Counted from the stretch's first letter, positions 34,103 to 42,346 are shown. The stretch: DNA of 64,000 bases from Algibacter marinivivus (GCF_003143755.1 NZ_QFRI01000001.1:186001-250000), one strand, 5' to 3'. Notes: generated from the letters alone by a model not told the origin. Numbers and translations: made by a program.

Positions 34103-34651
34103 TTGTCTGTGATTGACGAAACACAACTCTTAGAACAACTAAAATCTGAAACCAATAAAAACCAAGCCTTTAAAACGCTTTTAGAGCTTTATAAAGAACG
34201 TTTATATTGGCACATACGTAATATTGTTAAGTCTCATAATGATGCAGATGATGTATTGCAAAACACATTTATTAAAATTTTCAAAAACATCGACAAGTTT
34301 AAAGGCGATAGTAAACTATTTTCATGGATGTATCGTATTGCTACAAATGAGTCTATTACTTTCATCAATAAAAAAGCAAAACGATTACAAATAAGTAATG
34401 AAGAGGTTCAGCAACTTGCCTTAAACAATTTAACTTCAGATGTTTATTTTGAGGGTGAAGCTATTCAGCTAAAATTACAAAAGGCAATTGCTTCTTTACC
34501 AGAAAAACAACAATTGGTTTTTAATATGAAGTATTTTGAAGACATAAAATATAAAGACATGTCTGAAATACTAGAAACTAGCGAAGGTGCGTTAAAAGCC
34601 TCTTACCATATAGCAGTAAAAAAAATAGAGTTCTATTTAACTAATAATTAA
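34103..34651 (+). CDS. ECF RNA polymerase sigma factor
   Basis: This 182-residue protein has region 2 with DDVLQNTFIKIFKNIDKFKGDSKLFSWMYRIATNESITF and region 4 with LPEKQQLVFNMKYFEDIKYKDMSEILETSEGALKASYHIAVKKI. The start is TTG 34103 or GTG 34109; both are plausible. It is followed by an anti-sigma-like membrane protein and a Spy-like periplasmic protein on the same strand, the same gene order as the module at 42388-43882. No FecR or receptor is adjacent, so it probably senses an envelope condition. Confidence 0.93.
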   Translation: MSVIDETQLLEQLKSETNKNQAFKTLLELYKERLYWHIRNIVKSHNDADDVLQNTFIKIFKNIDKFKGDSKLFSWMYRIATNESITFINKKAKRLQISNEEVQQLALNNLTSDVYFEGEAIQLKLQKAIASLPEKQQLVFNMKYFEDIKYKDMSEILETSEGALKASYHIAVKKIEFYLTNN

Positions 34652-34694
34652 ACCTTTTAATTAAGTATTAGTCAAAGAAGTAGTAACAAAGGAA

Positions 34695-35189
34695 ATGAAA
34701 AACGAAAAATTAAAACATATTAAATCTACAGGCTTTAAAGCACCAAACGATTATTTTGAATCTTTTGATGAGAAAATTTTTAGTAAATTGAATACTGAAA
34801 GTCAGCTAGATTCAATTAAAGAAACTGGTTTTAAAGTTCCGGATGGTTATTTTGATTCTTTTAATGATGAAATTTTTAACCAGAAAGAATCAAAAGTCAT
34901 TCAACTATTCAGTAAAAGAAATTTAATCTATGTTTCTAGTATAGCTGCTGCAGTTATACTGTTATTCAATCTTTCTATATTAGATAGTAAACCTACTTTT
35001 GATAATTTAGATACTGAAACAGTTGAGAATTATATCATTGATGAGAATATAACGTCTTATGAAATTGCATCACTTTTAACTGATGAGCACATTGACAAAG
35101 ACATTACTATAGAACACAATTTTAACGAAGATAGTATTGAAGCTTATTTAATAGATAATGCTGATATAGAATCTTTAATGATAGAATAA
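34695..35189 (+). CDS. Membrane anti-sigma-like protein with tandem N-terminal repeat
   Basis: This 164-residue protein has two near-identical cytoplasmic units: IKSTGFKAPNDYFESFDEKIF and IKETGFKVPDGYFDSFNDEIF, about 36 residues apart. One membrane helix follows (about 82-98) and then an acidic periplasmic tail. The location after the sigma gene and the topology suggest that it restrains that sigma, with the repeated GFKxPxxYFxSF unit as the possible contact. This is inference; no zinc-binding anti-sigma motif is present. Confidence 0.72.
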   Translation: MKNEKLKHIKSTGFKAPNDYFESFDEKIFSKLNTESQLDSIKETGFKVPDGYFDSFNDEIFNQKESKVIQLFSKRNLIYVSSIAAAVILLFNLSILDSKPTFDNLDTETVENYIIDENITSYEIASLLTDEHIDKDITIEHNFNEDSIEAYLIDNADIESLMIE

Positions 35190-35196
35190 TTACAAG

Positions 35197-35643
35197 ATGA
35201 AAACATTACTACCAATAATACTGCTGTTAGTTTCATTAAATATAACAGCGCAGCATAATAATAAAAGAGAACGCATCAAAGCACTTAAAGTATCATTTAT
35301 TACTGAAAAGTTAGATCTTTCTGAAAAAGAGGCACAATTATTTTGGCCAGTTTATAATAACTATGAAGCCAGAAATTCTGAAATCAGATTTAAAGAAGTT
35401 AGAGCTATTAGAAAAGAGATTAGGGATAATATTGAAACTATGAGTGATGAAGATGCAAAAGCCCTGATTAAAAAACTTAATGATGCTGAAACGCGCATGC
35501 ACAAATTACGGATTTCCTTTTCTGAAAAACTTATGGGAATTATTCCTGCTAAAAAAATCATTCAGTTAAAAATAGTTGAAGATGATTTTAAAAAGAAAAT
35601 GCTTGAAGAATATAAAAAACGAAAAAAAGAGAGCCATAAATAG
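35197..35643 (+). CDS. Spy/LTxxQ-like periplasmic protein
   Basis: This 148-residue protein has a signal peptide (ending NITAQ). It is otherwise all helical and highly charged, with LDLSEKEAQLFWPVYNNYEARNSEIR and a basic C-terminus. The helix pattern resembles the Spy/CpxP (LTxxQ) family of envelope chaperones or stress sensors. It starts 7 bp after the anti-sigma-like gene, so all three genes are one operon. Its stop codon lies in the loop of a terminator. Confidence 0.78.
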   Translation: MKTLLPIILLLVSLNITAQHNNKRERIKALKVSFITEKLDLSEKEAQLFWPVYNNYEARNSEIRFKEVRAIRKEIRDNIETMSDEDAKALIKKLNDAETRMHKLRISFSEKLMGIIPAKKIIQLKIVEDDFKKKMLEEYKKRKKESHK

Positions 35644-35655
35644 CTCTCTTTTTTA
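35622..35655. terminator. Bidirectional terminator overlapping a stop codon
   Basis: Stem AAAAAAGAGAGC/GCTCTCTTTTTT with an 8-nt loop. It serves the Spy-like gene and the convergent gene ending at 35653. Confidence 0.92.
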
Positions 35656-36723
35656 TTTCATAAAAGTCAACTTAGATATTCTACCAGCACCAGCTGCATA
35701 TGCCACAGAATCATTTAGAAATCGAATGGTATAAAAACCTTCATCGCTTAAATGTTTCCAAGTACTTCCAGAATCATTACTATAATCAATACCTTTAAAA
35801 CCAATAGCTACTAATTCTTTCCCTTTTCTGTTTGGAATATATTGCACACAACTTCTGTATCCTGGGTTTTGATTTTGAGCTACTAAATCCCATGTTTTAC
35901 CGCCATCTGTTGTTCTTATTTTATTAGCTGTATTATCATCAGGTTTGGTATAATCACCTCCAATAGCAAACCCATTTAATTCGTCATAAAAATCAATTGA
36001 ATAAATACCTTCAGTTTCTTTTTCTTTAACTATTGGGGTATTAAACACCTCCCAAGTTTTGCCTTTATCTGGCGAATAGTATACCCGTCCTGCAGTAGTT
36101 GCAACCCAAGTATTATCTCCTACAATAGCAATATTAGTATCACTTGCAGCAAAAGCACCTTCGTTTTCAGTTCCTTTTGGTAAGTCATCACATAATAATT
36201 TTGTCCATGTTTCTCCTCCATCTCTTGTTATTATAACTGACAAACAACCATCTGTTGAATCTCCTATAGCTATACCTTCTTCATCGTTCCAGAAATCCAT
36301 GGAATCATAGAAAGCTTTGGGGTGGTTTTCTTGGTAGACAAGTTTAATTGAATCAACATATGCATTATGTTTTTCACTTTTACTGTATTTGTATACAAGT
36401 GCTGGATTACCAATACTAAAAATGAAAAATGAATTTTTATTATATCCCGAAGACCTAAAAGAAGGAACTATTGTATCATATTTAATATTATCGATAACTT
36501 TAGATCCATTTTCTAACACAATCCCATATCTCCCGTCATTACAAGTGTAATAAACATTATTATCAACTAATTCAATTGCTCTAATACTTCTTAAAGAATC
36601 CGTCATAATATCTTTTACCCATATTCTTGATAAATCTCTAGGTTTAAACACTTCCTTTTTTCCGCAAGAAAATAAAATAATAATCGACAAAACTAGTAGT
36701 CCAAATTGCTTCATAATTTTCAT
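35653..36723 (-). CDS. YCF48/BNR-type beta-propeller lipoprotein
   Basis: I choose ATG 36723 (or 36714) because it opens a lipoprotein signal (LSIIILFSC). An in-frame ATG at 36822 would run through the terminator at 36739-36771. The ~356 residues hold repeated propeller blades of the YCF48/sortilin type: TRDGGETWTKLL, SPDKGKTWEVF, TTDGGKTWDLV and SNDSGSTWKHL, each followed by a (G/A)xxAxGxxG strand. YCF48-like proteins assist assembly of redox complexes in some organisms; here the role is unknown. It is the most 3' minus-strand gene of the YHYH/SCO cluster but is separated from SCO by a terminator. Confidence 0.82.
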   Translation of the reverse strand: MKIMKQFGLLVLSIIILFSCGKKEVFKPRDLSRIWVKDIMTDSLRSIRAIELVDNNVYYTCNDGRYGIVLENGSKVIDNIKYDTIVPSFRSSGYNKNSFFIFSIGNPALVYKYSKSEKHNAYVDSIKLVYQENHPKAFYDSMDFWNDEEGIAIGDSTDGCLSVIITRDGGETWTKLLCDDLPKGTENEGAFAASDTNIAIVGDNTWVATTAGRVYYSPDKGKTWEVFNTPIVKEKETEGIYSIDFYDELNGFAIGGDYTKPDDNTANKIRTTDGGKTWDLVAQNQNPGYRSCVQYIPNRKGKELVAIGFKGIDYSNDSGSTWKHLSDEGFYTIRFLNDSVAYAAGAGRISKLTFMK

Positions 36724-36738
36724 ATTTCTATAAAAATA

Positions 36739-36771
36739 GAAAAGCTCCATGAATAAATCACGAAGCTTTTC
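36739..36771 (-). terminator. Terminator after the SCO gene
   Basis: On the minus strand GAAAAGCT/AGCTTTTC extends through wobble pairs into TGA/TCA, giving about 14 bp with a 5-nt loop, then TATTTTTAT. It ends the operon that begins at 38950. Confidence 0.75.
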
Positions 36772-36827
36772 ATCAAAATGTACTCGATATTTTTCAAAAA
36801 AGAAAAAAAATCGAACTATCAATCAAA

Positions 36828-37466
36828 TCAAATCTCTTGCTTTAATATTTCTATATGGCGTTTTAATCGTTCTACATCAATCCCTAAAGTACCATTATAA
36901 ACACCACGTATATAACCTTTTTTATCAACTAAAATAAAATTTTCAGTATGTATAAAATTGCTTTCATCTTGAGTCTTAACAAAATCCTCATCAGCAAAAT
37001 AACCCGTTCTAGCTATATCATATAATTTTTCTTTTTCTCCAGTTACTAAATGCCATTTATTATCATTTACATGATTCTTAATAGCATATTTCTTTAATAA
37101 TGGTACCGAATCTCTCCAAGGCATTACTGTATGAGATAATAGTTTAATATCTCTATCATTTATATAAGTTTTCTGAATATCCACCATGTTCTTTGTGAGT
37201 TTTGGACATATTCCTGGACAACTTGTAAAGAAAAAATCTGCGATGTAAATTTTATTTTCAAAAGTAGAATTAGTAACAATCTCTCCGTTTTGGTTTACAA
37301 AAGAAAATGGAGGGATTTTATGTTTTGGAGTATCCCATTCTGGAGTAAAATCTGCGGAATTAAAATATGGTAAGGCTGTAACTGAATGCTCTTTTTTTTC
37401 ATCTTTACATGAAAAAAACAACATCAAAACAAATAAACCAAAACTTAAAACCTTATTTAATTTCAT
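36828..37466 (-). CDS. SCO1/SenC-family copper chaperone/thioredoxin-like lipoprotein
   Basis: This 212-residue protein has a lipoprotein signal (LFFSC, Cys20) and a thioredoxin-like SCO domain with the copper-binding motif CPGICP (Cys83, Cys87), followed by TKNMVDIQKTY and a His in FIHTENFILVDKKG. SCO proteins deliver copper to the CuA site of cytochrome oxidase or reduce its thiols. It overlaps the upstream MORN-type gene by 14 bp and is the last gene of the smORF-YHYH-MORN-SCO operon, hinting that the operon handles copper or envelope redox state. Confidence 0.93.
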   Translation of the reverse strand: MKLNKVLSFGLFVLMLFFSCKDEKKEHSVTALPYFNSADFTPEWDTPKHKIPPFSFVNQNGEIVTNSTFENKIYIADFFFTSCPGICPKLTKNMVDIQKTYINDRDIKLLSHTVMPWRDSVPLLKKYAIKNHVNDNKWHLVTGEKEKLYDIARTGYFADEDFVKTQDESNFIHTENFILVDKKGYIRGVYNGTLGIDVERLKRHIEILKQEI

Positions 37467-38022
37467 CTTTATTAACTGTTACTGTGTAACACTTTTTTAA
37501 GCCTATCAATCCAAATCTTTCTCCATTTACAACTTCATAATTTGCTTTAATAGTACCATCTATTTTCCACATGCGCTGCTTTCCTGATTCTTTTCCAGCT
37601 ACATAATTAAAATCTCTAAAAATCTGTGCGTTTTTGTGCCACTCTTTTACATTACCATCAAACTCGCCTTTTTCATTAAAATGATATTCAAACTTTGGTG
37701 TACCATCTTCCCACCAAGATTTATGAATCCCTGTTTTATAACCATCTTTATAAAAACGCTCTACTAATTTATTTCCATTTTTATACCATTGGTTTTCAGA
37801 ACCATGCTTTCTACCTTCAATATATTCAATTTTAGATTTTAATTTTTCAGGAGCATAATAAGACACTAAAACACCTTCAAAAGGAACTTCATTATAAAAC
37901 AAAACCCCATTATCTAATTTCAAATTTTCATCTAAGGCATTCACATTTTTTTTATCTGAAGACGTATTACAACTCAAAGTCATCAAATAAATAAAGGTGA
38001 TATAAAGAGGCTTTAATTTCAA
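37453..38022 (-). CDS. YwqK/MORN-repeat lipoprotein
   Basis: This 189-residue protein has a lipobox-like LMTLSC (Cys18) and four or five MORN-like repeats (LKSKIEYIEGRKHGSENQWYKNG, LVERFYKDGYKTGIHKSWWEDG, PKFEYHFNEKGEFDGNVKEWHKN, IFRDFNYVAGKESGKQRMW). Databases call the family YwqK antitoxin, but no toxin gene is nearby and the export signal argues against a classical antitoxin. It abuts the YHYH gene (stop and start are adjacent) and overlaps SCO. Confidence 0.82.
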   Translation of the reverse strand: MKLKPLYITFIYLMTLSCNTSSDKKNVNALDENLKLDNGVLFYNEVPFEGVLVSYYAPEKLKSKIEYIEGRKHGSENQWYKNGNKLVERFYKDGYKTGIHKSWWEDGTPKFEYHFNEKGEFDGNVKEWHKNAQIFRDFNYVAGKESGKQRMWKIDGTIKANYEVVNGERFGLIGLKKCYTVTVNKDEIK

Positions 38023-38817
38023 CTATCTTGATATATTTCCTGGTGTTCCAAAATAGCCATTACCATTTATGTATGGGTCTTCACTTGTAACGTGATAATG
38101 ATAAATACCTTCAGGAAAATCTGTTGTAGGTCCAGTATGACCATGATAAATATCTAAATCGCTATTGGTTATGGCTGTGCCATTTTCAACAGGACCATAA
38201 ACTGGAAATCCATCAGCTAACAACCCCAAAAATGCATCCTCACCAAACTGTTCTGTTAAATATGTTGGCTCGATATGATAATGATATTGACTCCTACCCG
38301 TTGGATGTCCTAAATACTGATCGAAAGAATTAATCTCATTAGTAAGTGGCGCACCTTCTGCAGCATATTGATTAAAAAACACAACACCGTTTCTTGAAAT
38401 CCCTATTGGCCCCATTTCTGTAGCCTGCTTATTCGAAGCTTCAGTAGGGTTTAAAGTTATTGTGAATACAATATTTTGTTCAGCTATTTCATTTGGGTTT
38501 TTATTAAAGTTAGAATTTGTGCCATTATAATCTGCATAAAGTGGATTGTCCGTTGGCCAATACGGACTAGTATGATTTGGCAAATTTGCAGTTGTAAAAG
38601 TTACAGTATTTCCGTTTACTGCATAAGATAATCCTGTACCTTCAAATTTTGATAATATGCCTGAAATATTATAATCTGTATCTGTTTGCTCTTCCATTTC
38701 TTCTTGTTCTTCTTGGATAGTATCATCAGAGCTATCACTACTACACGAGACAAAAAATATTAAGAATATAAATACAATATAAAATATTGCTTTGGGTAAT
38801 TTAAGTAGATTTTTCAT
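38023..38817 (-). CDS. YHYH-domain lipoprotein
   Basis: I choose ATG 38817, which opens a lipoprotein signal (FLIFFVSC). ATG 38844 adds nine residues and is less likely. The mature domain has the defining YHYH motif twice (SQYHYHIEP and GIYHYHVTS), plus NLPNHTSPYWP, GISRNGVVFFNQYAAEGAPL and LLADGFPVYGPVENG. YHYH proteins are exported and their His-rich motif suggests metal binding; the reaction is unknown. An acidic linker (IQEEQEEMEEQTD) follows the lipid anchor. A 30-residue membrane protein gene lies just upstream in the same transcript. Confidence 0.88.
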   Translation of the reverse strand: MKNLLKLPKAIFYIVFIFLIFFVSCSSDSSDDTIQEEQEEMEEQTDTDYNISGILSKFEGTGLSYAVNGNTVTFTTANLPNHTSPYWPTDNPLYADYNGTNSNFNKNPNEIAEQNIVFTITLNPTEASNKQATEMGPIGISRNGVVFFNQYAAEGAPLTNEINSFDQYLGHPTGRSQYHYHIEPTYLTEQFGEDAFLGLLADGFPVYGPVENGTAITNSDLDIYHGHTGPTTDFPEGIYHYHVTSEDPYINGNGYFGTPGNISR

Positions 38818-38857
38818 AGTTTTTAAATTCAAAAAATTAAACAATTTTTAGTTAATT

Positions 38858-38950
38858 TTATAAGTTTGATATCATAATAATATTAAGCAAAAGTATAATT
38901 ATAACCACAACCAATATAATTACAATTAAAGGTTTTTTCTTTACTTTCAT
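38858..38950 (-). CDS. 30-residue membrane microprotein (first gene of the YHYH-SCO operon)
   Basis: A short frame on the minus strand encodes MKVKKKPLIV, then IILVVVIIIL and LLNIIMISNL, stop. This is a positively charged N-terminus and one membrane helix, with almost nothing outside. It is not similar to a family I know. Support comes from its start codon, which lies 28 bp from the shared promoter element at 38978-39005; the same element stands 29 bp from the starts of three other genes in the cluster. The YHYH gene follows within 41 bp. It may be a small regulator or subunit of an envelope complex, or simply a leader. Translation is unproven. Confidence 0.6.
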   Translation of the reverse strand: MKVKKKPLIVIILVVVIIILLLNIIMISNL

Positions 38951-38977
38951 GGGGTAAAATATTAATAGCTTTATATA

Positions 38978-39005
38978 TAGATGCTATTTAATTAAAAAAC
39001 TTGCG
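38978..39005 (-). promoter_or_regulatory. ECF-type promoter element, copy e (smORF-YHYH operon)
   Basis: Minus strand: CGCAAGTTTTT, 10 nt, GCATCTA. It has the same halves and the same 10-nt gap as four other copies upstream. It predicts the start of the operon 38950-36828. Confidence 0.8.
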
Positions 39006-39019
39006 CAAACTCGAAAAAT

Positions 39020-40129
39020 TTATTCGCTTCGTCTTTGGGTTCTATCTGGACGGGGCATATGCTTTAATTCAGATTGAACTAAAAATCCATCATTATTACT
39101 ATCAACTTGAGAAAACATTGAAGCTAAACGTCCTTTAGCCTCAGCTTTTGAAATTTTTCCATCTAAGTTTACATCCATACGCTTAAATAACTGAGCAGTA
39201 GTTGGTCTACTTCTACGTTCTTCCAGGGCAACTTCTCCCATCAAACATCTACTTACATAAGGAAATTCGCTTGTAACTAAATACATGTACTTTCCGTTAA
39301 TAGTAATACCGTTGCATTCATCTAAATCTCCTGAACCATCAACATACTCAAAATCTGATGTATAGGTTCCATCATGATGTCCACCAACAGATACATCTCT
39401 TGAATTTCGCCTCGTCTCATAGGTACAATCTTCTCCTTTACGAGAACCATCAATTAATTTATAACTCGATTTATATATGTCGCTTTTAGAATAATACATT
39501 AGAAAACCATCATGAGCAAAACCAACATGTACTAAATCGTTTCCAGAATCAAATTTTTCTATAACCGAAGTTGGTGTTCCATGATAATGATAAGCGCCTG
39601 TAGGTTGCACATGTGCATTATTGAAATCTAATCCTAAATTCACCAACTCTTGAAAAGCCTCAACACGATAATTTTCACCTGTATCACATTCTACTACCTC
39701 AGCGGTTCCAGGTTCAAACTTTACGCCATTTAATGCAACTCCCGGCTCTCTAACCCATTTTGGATTTCCAGTATATTTTGGATTTACAGGAAAACTATAC
39801 GTTCGATTTTGGGCAGAAATTGTATTAGGATTTCCTTTTCTTGGATATTCACCTGTTTTATGATTTGGCAATGCATTAGTTACCATTTTCCGTGTTTTAT
39901 CGCTTACTGTAACAGTTGTTTTAGCTCCAAAGTTTTCATCATCTATACTGTAGTCTCCAAAATAGTCATGCAACTTTACCTCCTCATTTTGGGAATGTGA
40001 ATGCGAATCTGAATCATGATAGTGTAAGTCTTGGTTTTGATGTGAGTGTATATTTGAACCTTTATAACTATTGCAACCTAAAACAATGATTATAATTAAA
40101 ACACCGAATAATACATATATATTTTTCAC
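39020..40129 (-). CDS. YHYH lipoprotein with C-terminal EF-hands
   Basis: This 369-residue protein has a lipoprotein signal (VLGC, Cys19) and a His-rich linker (NIHSHQNQDLHYHDSDSHSHSQ). The YHYH domain follows (ALNGVKFEPGTAEVVECDTGENY, HVQPTGAYHYHGTP, GFAHDGFLMYY), and two EF-hand loops lie at the end (DVNLDGKISKAEAKG and DSNNDGFLVQSELKH). The His-rich linker and the Cys/His sites suggest transition-metal binding, and the EF-hands suggest calcium. It lies 12 bp after the four-EF-hand gene and is driven from the element at 40710. Confidence 0.87.
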   Translation of the reverse strand: MKNIYVLFGVLIIIIVLGCNSYKGSNIHSHQNQDLHYHDSDSHSHSQNEEVKLHDYFGDYSIDDENFGAKTTVTVSDKTRKMVTNALPNHKTGEYPRKGNPNTISAQNRTYSFPVNPKYTGNPKWVREPGVALNGVKFEPGTAEVVECDTGENYRVEAFQELVNLGLDFNNAHVQPTGAYHYHGTPTSVIEKFDSGNDLVHVGFAHDGFLMYYSKSDIYKSSYKLIDGSRKGEDCTYETRRNSRDVSVGGHHDGTYTSDFEYVDGSGDLDECNGITINGKYMYLVTSEFPYVSRCLMGEVALEERRSRPTTAQLFKRMDVNLDGKISKAEAKGRLASMFSQVDSNNDGFLVQSELKHMPRPDRTQRRSE

Positions 40130-40141
40130 AATCTATTATAA

Positions 40142-40681
40142 TTAGTTTCTACTCTGAGGTTTTCTTCCTTTGTTTTTAGATAAGAACGCCTTCAACTCCT
40201 CTAAGCTAATTTGATTATCCTTGTTTGTATCAATAGCTTTAAAATTCTTTAATATATGACGGTTACGTTTAGAACTTAACTCTTCTTCACTTAATAGTCC
40301 ATCTTCATTTTTATCTGCCTTTTTAATAATTTTTTCAGGTGAAACACTTTTAGGTTTTCTATTCTCAAAGAATGATTGTAATTCTTCTAGTACTAAAAAT
40401 CCATCTTCATTTAGATCAATTATATCAAAATCCTCAGATAATTTACCCCTCTTAGCTTTACTTGCTTCTTCTTTGCTAATCTTATTATCATTGTTAGTAT
40501 CTAACATCGCTAATATTTTGGATGCATCAGGTCTTTCGCGTTGTTGCTGTCCTCCTCTTTGAGTTCCACCTCTTGAGCCTTGTCCGTCTCTTGGAGGCCC
40601 TCCTTGTCTTTGAGCAAAAGCGCTTAGACATAAAAACATTGTAAATACACTAATTACTATTTTTATTTTTTTGTTTATCAT
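40142..40681 (-). CDS. Exported protein with four EF-hands
   Basis: This 179-residue protein has a signal peptide (ending LSAFAQ) and a Gly/Arg/Gln-rich linker (QRQGGPPRDGQGSRGGTQRG). Four canonical calcium loops follow: DTNNDNKISKEE, DLNEDGFLVLEE, DKNEDGLLSEEE and DTNKDNQISLEE. The tail is basic. It should bind calcium outside the cytoplasm. It is the first gene behind the promoter element at 40710-40737 (start codon 29 bp away) and is co-transcribed with the EF-hand YHYH lipoprotein, whose own EF-hands are similar. Confidence 0.9.
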   Translation of the reverse strand: MINKKIKIVISVFTMFLCLSAFAQRQGGPPRDGQGSRGGTQRGGQQQRERPDASKILAMLDTNNDNKISKEEASKAKRGKLSEDFDIIDLNEDGFLVLEELQSFFENRKPKSVSPEKIIKKADKNEDGLLSEEELSSKRNRHILKNFKAIDTNKDNQISLEELKAFLSKNKGRKPQSRN

Positions 40682-40709
40682 GATATTACTTTTTTACGTT
40701 ATATTTTTT

Positions 40710-40737
40710 TAGATGCGTTTTCGGAGAAAAACTTGCA
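40710..40737 (-). promoter_or_regulatory. ECF-type promoter element, copy d (EF-hand operon)
   Basis: Minus strand: TGCAAGTTTTT, 10 nt, GCATCTA, 29 bp before the start at 40681. It sits just downstream of the CotH terminator, so it starts a separate transcript. Confidence 0.82.
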
Positions 40738-40748
40738 CTTTATAAATA

Positions 40749-40779
40749 AAAAAGCTTCGTTTTAAATACGAAGCTTTTT
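40749..40779. terminator. CotH gene terminator
   Basis: Perfect 12-bp stem AAAAAGCTTCGT/ACGAAGCTTTTT with a 7-nt loop, 26 bp after the CotH stop. Confidence 0.92.
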
Positions 40780-40805
40780 AAAAACTAACTCAATCAAACT
40801 ATTAC

Positions 40806-42260
40806 TTATTCATTCAAATATGTATTCACTGCAGCAGTGCGAGAAGAAACATGGTTCTTTAACTGATTAACTGCTGTTTGAAAATCAGCACTAGAGTTTA
40901 AAAACGTATAACCATCAATTTCAGATGTTGCATATGGCTCAACTAAAGCAGCATAAGAATCATAAAGAGCTTGCATACTACTCACATTAAAAGCACCATC
41001 TATAACCTCTTGAAGATAGGTTTTATACTTAGCTTTATATACTTCATCTTGATACATATAACCAATTAGAGGCCATTCTGAAGTGTTTAAATCTGAAAAA
41101 TCTAAGGCTAATGAACCTCCTCTTTTTCCATCTTGAAGCGCTTCATTATTATCCCAAGGAATCCATGTTAATTTACTTGTGTCTGGATTATTGTACAAGA
41201 AATAATTATGTGTCATTCGTCCATAAGTATCCCAGTTTTGAATTACCGTATTAACAGCTAAGTATTTTAAAAACACATCGGTATCAAAAACAGCCTCAAG
41301 GTTTGTTCTCCAAGTGGTAGCATCTGTTGTTCTAATATCGTCATTTATGGCTGTTAATAAAGCTTGTACATCAGAGAAATCGGCTTCATCTTCATTGGTT
41401 TTCTTTTCATATTCATCTTCATCAAAAGTACCTTCAGCAAAACTTGCTGCATCACCATCTGGTTTGTACAAATTACCATCATCATCAGAAAACTGTTCAT
41501 CAATAACCGTATCATCAACCTCTTCTACCAAAGTATATAATCCAAAATATTCAGGTCCATCACCATGGTCAACAAAAAGTGTGTAAAATGCCGTATGAGA
41601 ACCTACTAACCCTGCATTTCTAAATGCATCGCCAGCAACCTTTTCGCGTAACATAGATCTATCATCATAATTATTTTTAAGGCTTAATTTTTTAAATCCA
41701 TAAAAACGTTGATTATCAATTTGCGGATAATCATCTTCAAACTCATCAAAATCTAATTTAAATGATAATTTCAAAATTCCATTTCTCCAGCTAGATTGTA
41801 AGCTAGAATTTCCTTTGAAGCGCACACCTACTCTATACCATTGTTTATCATTATAAAACACTTCTGCTGGAACAAAAATTGGATTTTCATCAGTCTCTAA
41901 TAAACCGCCTCCTTGTCCTCCACCAGAACCAAAAGCACCATAAGTAGCCGTCATATCATTCAACATACTTTGCCAACGTGCCTCAGTAATAACAATGTCT
42001 AGTCTTTTTACAGTATTGTCTTGAAAAACTTCATTAAAATTTGGGTCTACATCTTTAGTGTGTGTTTCAGTGGTCCAATCTGTAGCTTCAAAATCAGCAT
42101 CATCAATGACGACTTCTTCCTCCTCCTCTTCTTCTTCCATAATCTCTTCTGTAATTTCTTCTGTTTCAGAATCGTCACTACTGCATGCTATAAAAGTTAT
42201 TAAACACAATGCTAACAATGAGGTCTTTGCTATTACTTTAAATAAATTAATCGTCTTCAT
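40806..42260 (-). CDS. CotH-kinase family lipoprotein
   Basis: This 484-residue protein has a lipoprotein signal (LITFIAC, Cys26) followed by a very acidic linker (EETEEITEEIMEEEEEEEE). The CotH domain has RLDIVITEARWQSMLND, GVRFKGNSSLQSSWRNGILKLSFKLDF, GLYTLVEEVDD, and the active-site region NWDTYGRMTHNYFLY...LTWIPWDNNEAL. CotH in Bacillus is an atypical kinase that phosphorylates coat proteins. A surface or periplasmic phosphorylation target is possible here. The gene is alone between the promoter element at 42289 and a strong terminator. Confidence 0.9.
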   Translation of the reverse strand: MKTINLFKVIAKTSLLALCLITFIACSSDDSETEEITEEIMEEEEEEEEVVIDDADFEATDWTTETHTKDVDPNFNEVFQDNTVKRLDIVITEARWQSMLNDMTATYGAFGSGGGQGGGLLETDENPIFVPAEVFYNDKQWYRVGVRFKGNSSLQSSWRNGILKLSFKLDFDEFEDDYPQIDNQRFYGFKKLSLKNNYDDRSMLREKVAGDAFRNAGLVGSHTAFYTLFVDHGDGPEYFGLYTLVEEVDDTVIDEQFSDDDGNLYKPDGDAASFAEGTFDEDEYEKKTNEDEADFSDVQALLTAINDDIRTTDATTWRTNLEAVFDTDVFLKYLAVNTVIQNWDTYGRMTHNYFLYNNPDTSKLTWIPWDNNEALQDGKRGGSLALDFSDLNTSEWPLIGYMYQDEVYKAKYKTYLQEVIDGAFNVSSMQALYDSYAALVEPYATSEIDGYTFLNSSADFQTAVNQLKNHVSSRTAAVNTYLNE

Positions 42261-42288
42261 ATCTTTAGTTTTTATTGTTATAAATTTT

Positions 42289-42316
42289 TAGATGCCTTCA
42301 TTTTTAAAAACTTGTG
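42289..42316 (-). promoter_or_regulatory. ECF-type promoter element, copy c (CotH)
   Basis: Minus strand: CACAAGTTTTT, 10 nt, GCATCTA, 29 bp before the CotH start. It has one base change from the GCAAG half of the other copies. Confidence 0.8.
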
Positions 42317-42346
42317 ATGCTTGTTGTTAAAAAATTCACAAAAAAA

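Noticed and set aside
36724-36822. Longer start for the YCF48-like lipoprotein
   Set aside because: It would place a terminator hairpin inside the coding region and put the lipoprotein signal 33 residues from the N-terminus.
37453-38022. A toxin-antitoxin system, from the YwqK antitoxin family name
   Set aside because: The protein is an exported MORN-repeat lipoprotein, and the adjacent genes are SCO and YHYH proteins, not toxins.
42058-42291. Ser-rich open frame opposite the start of the CotH gene
   Set aside because: The Ser run is the complement of the Glu-rich linker of CotH; no independent evidence of a gene.
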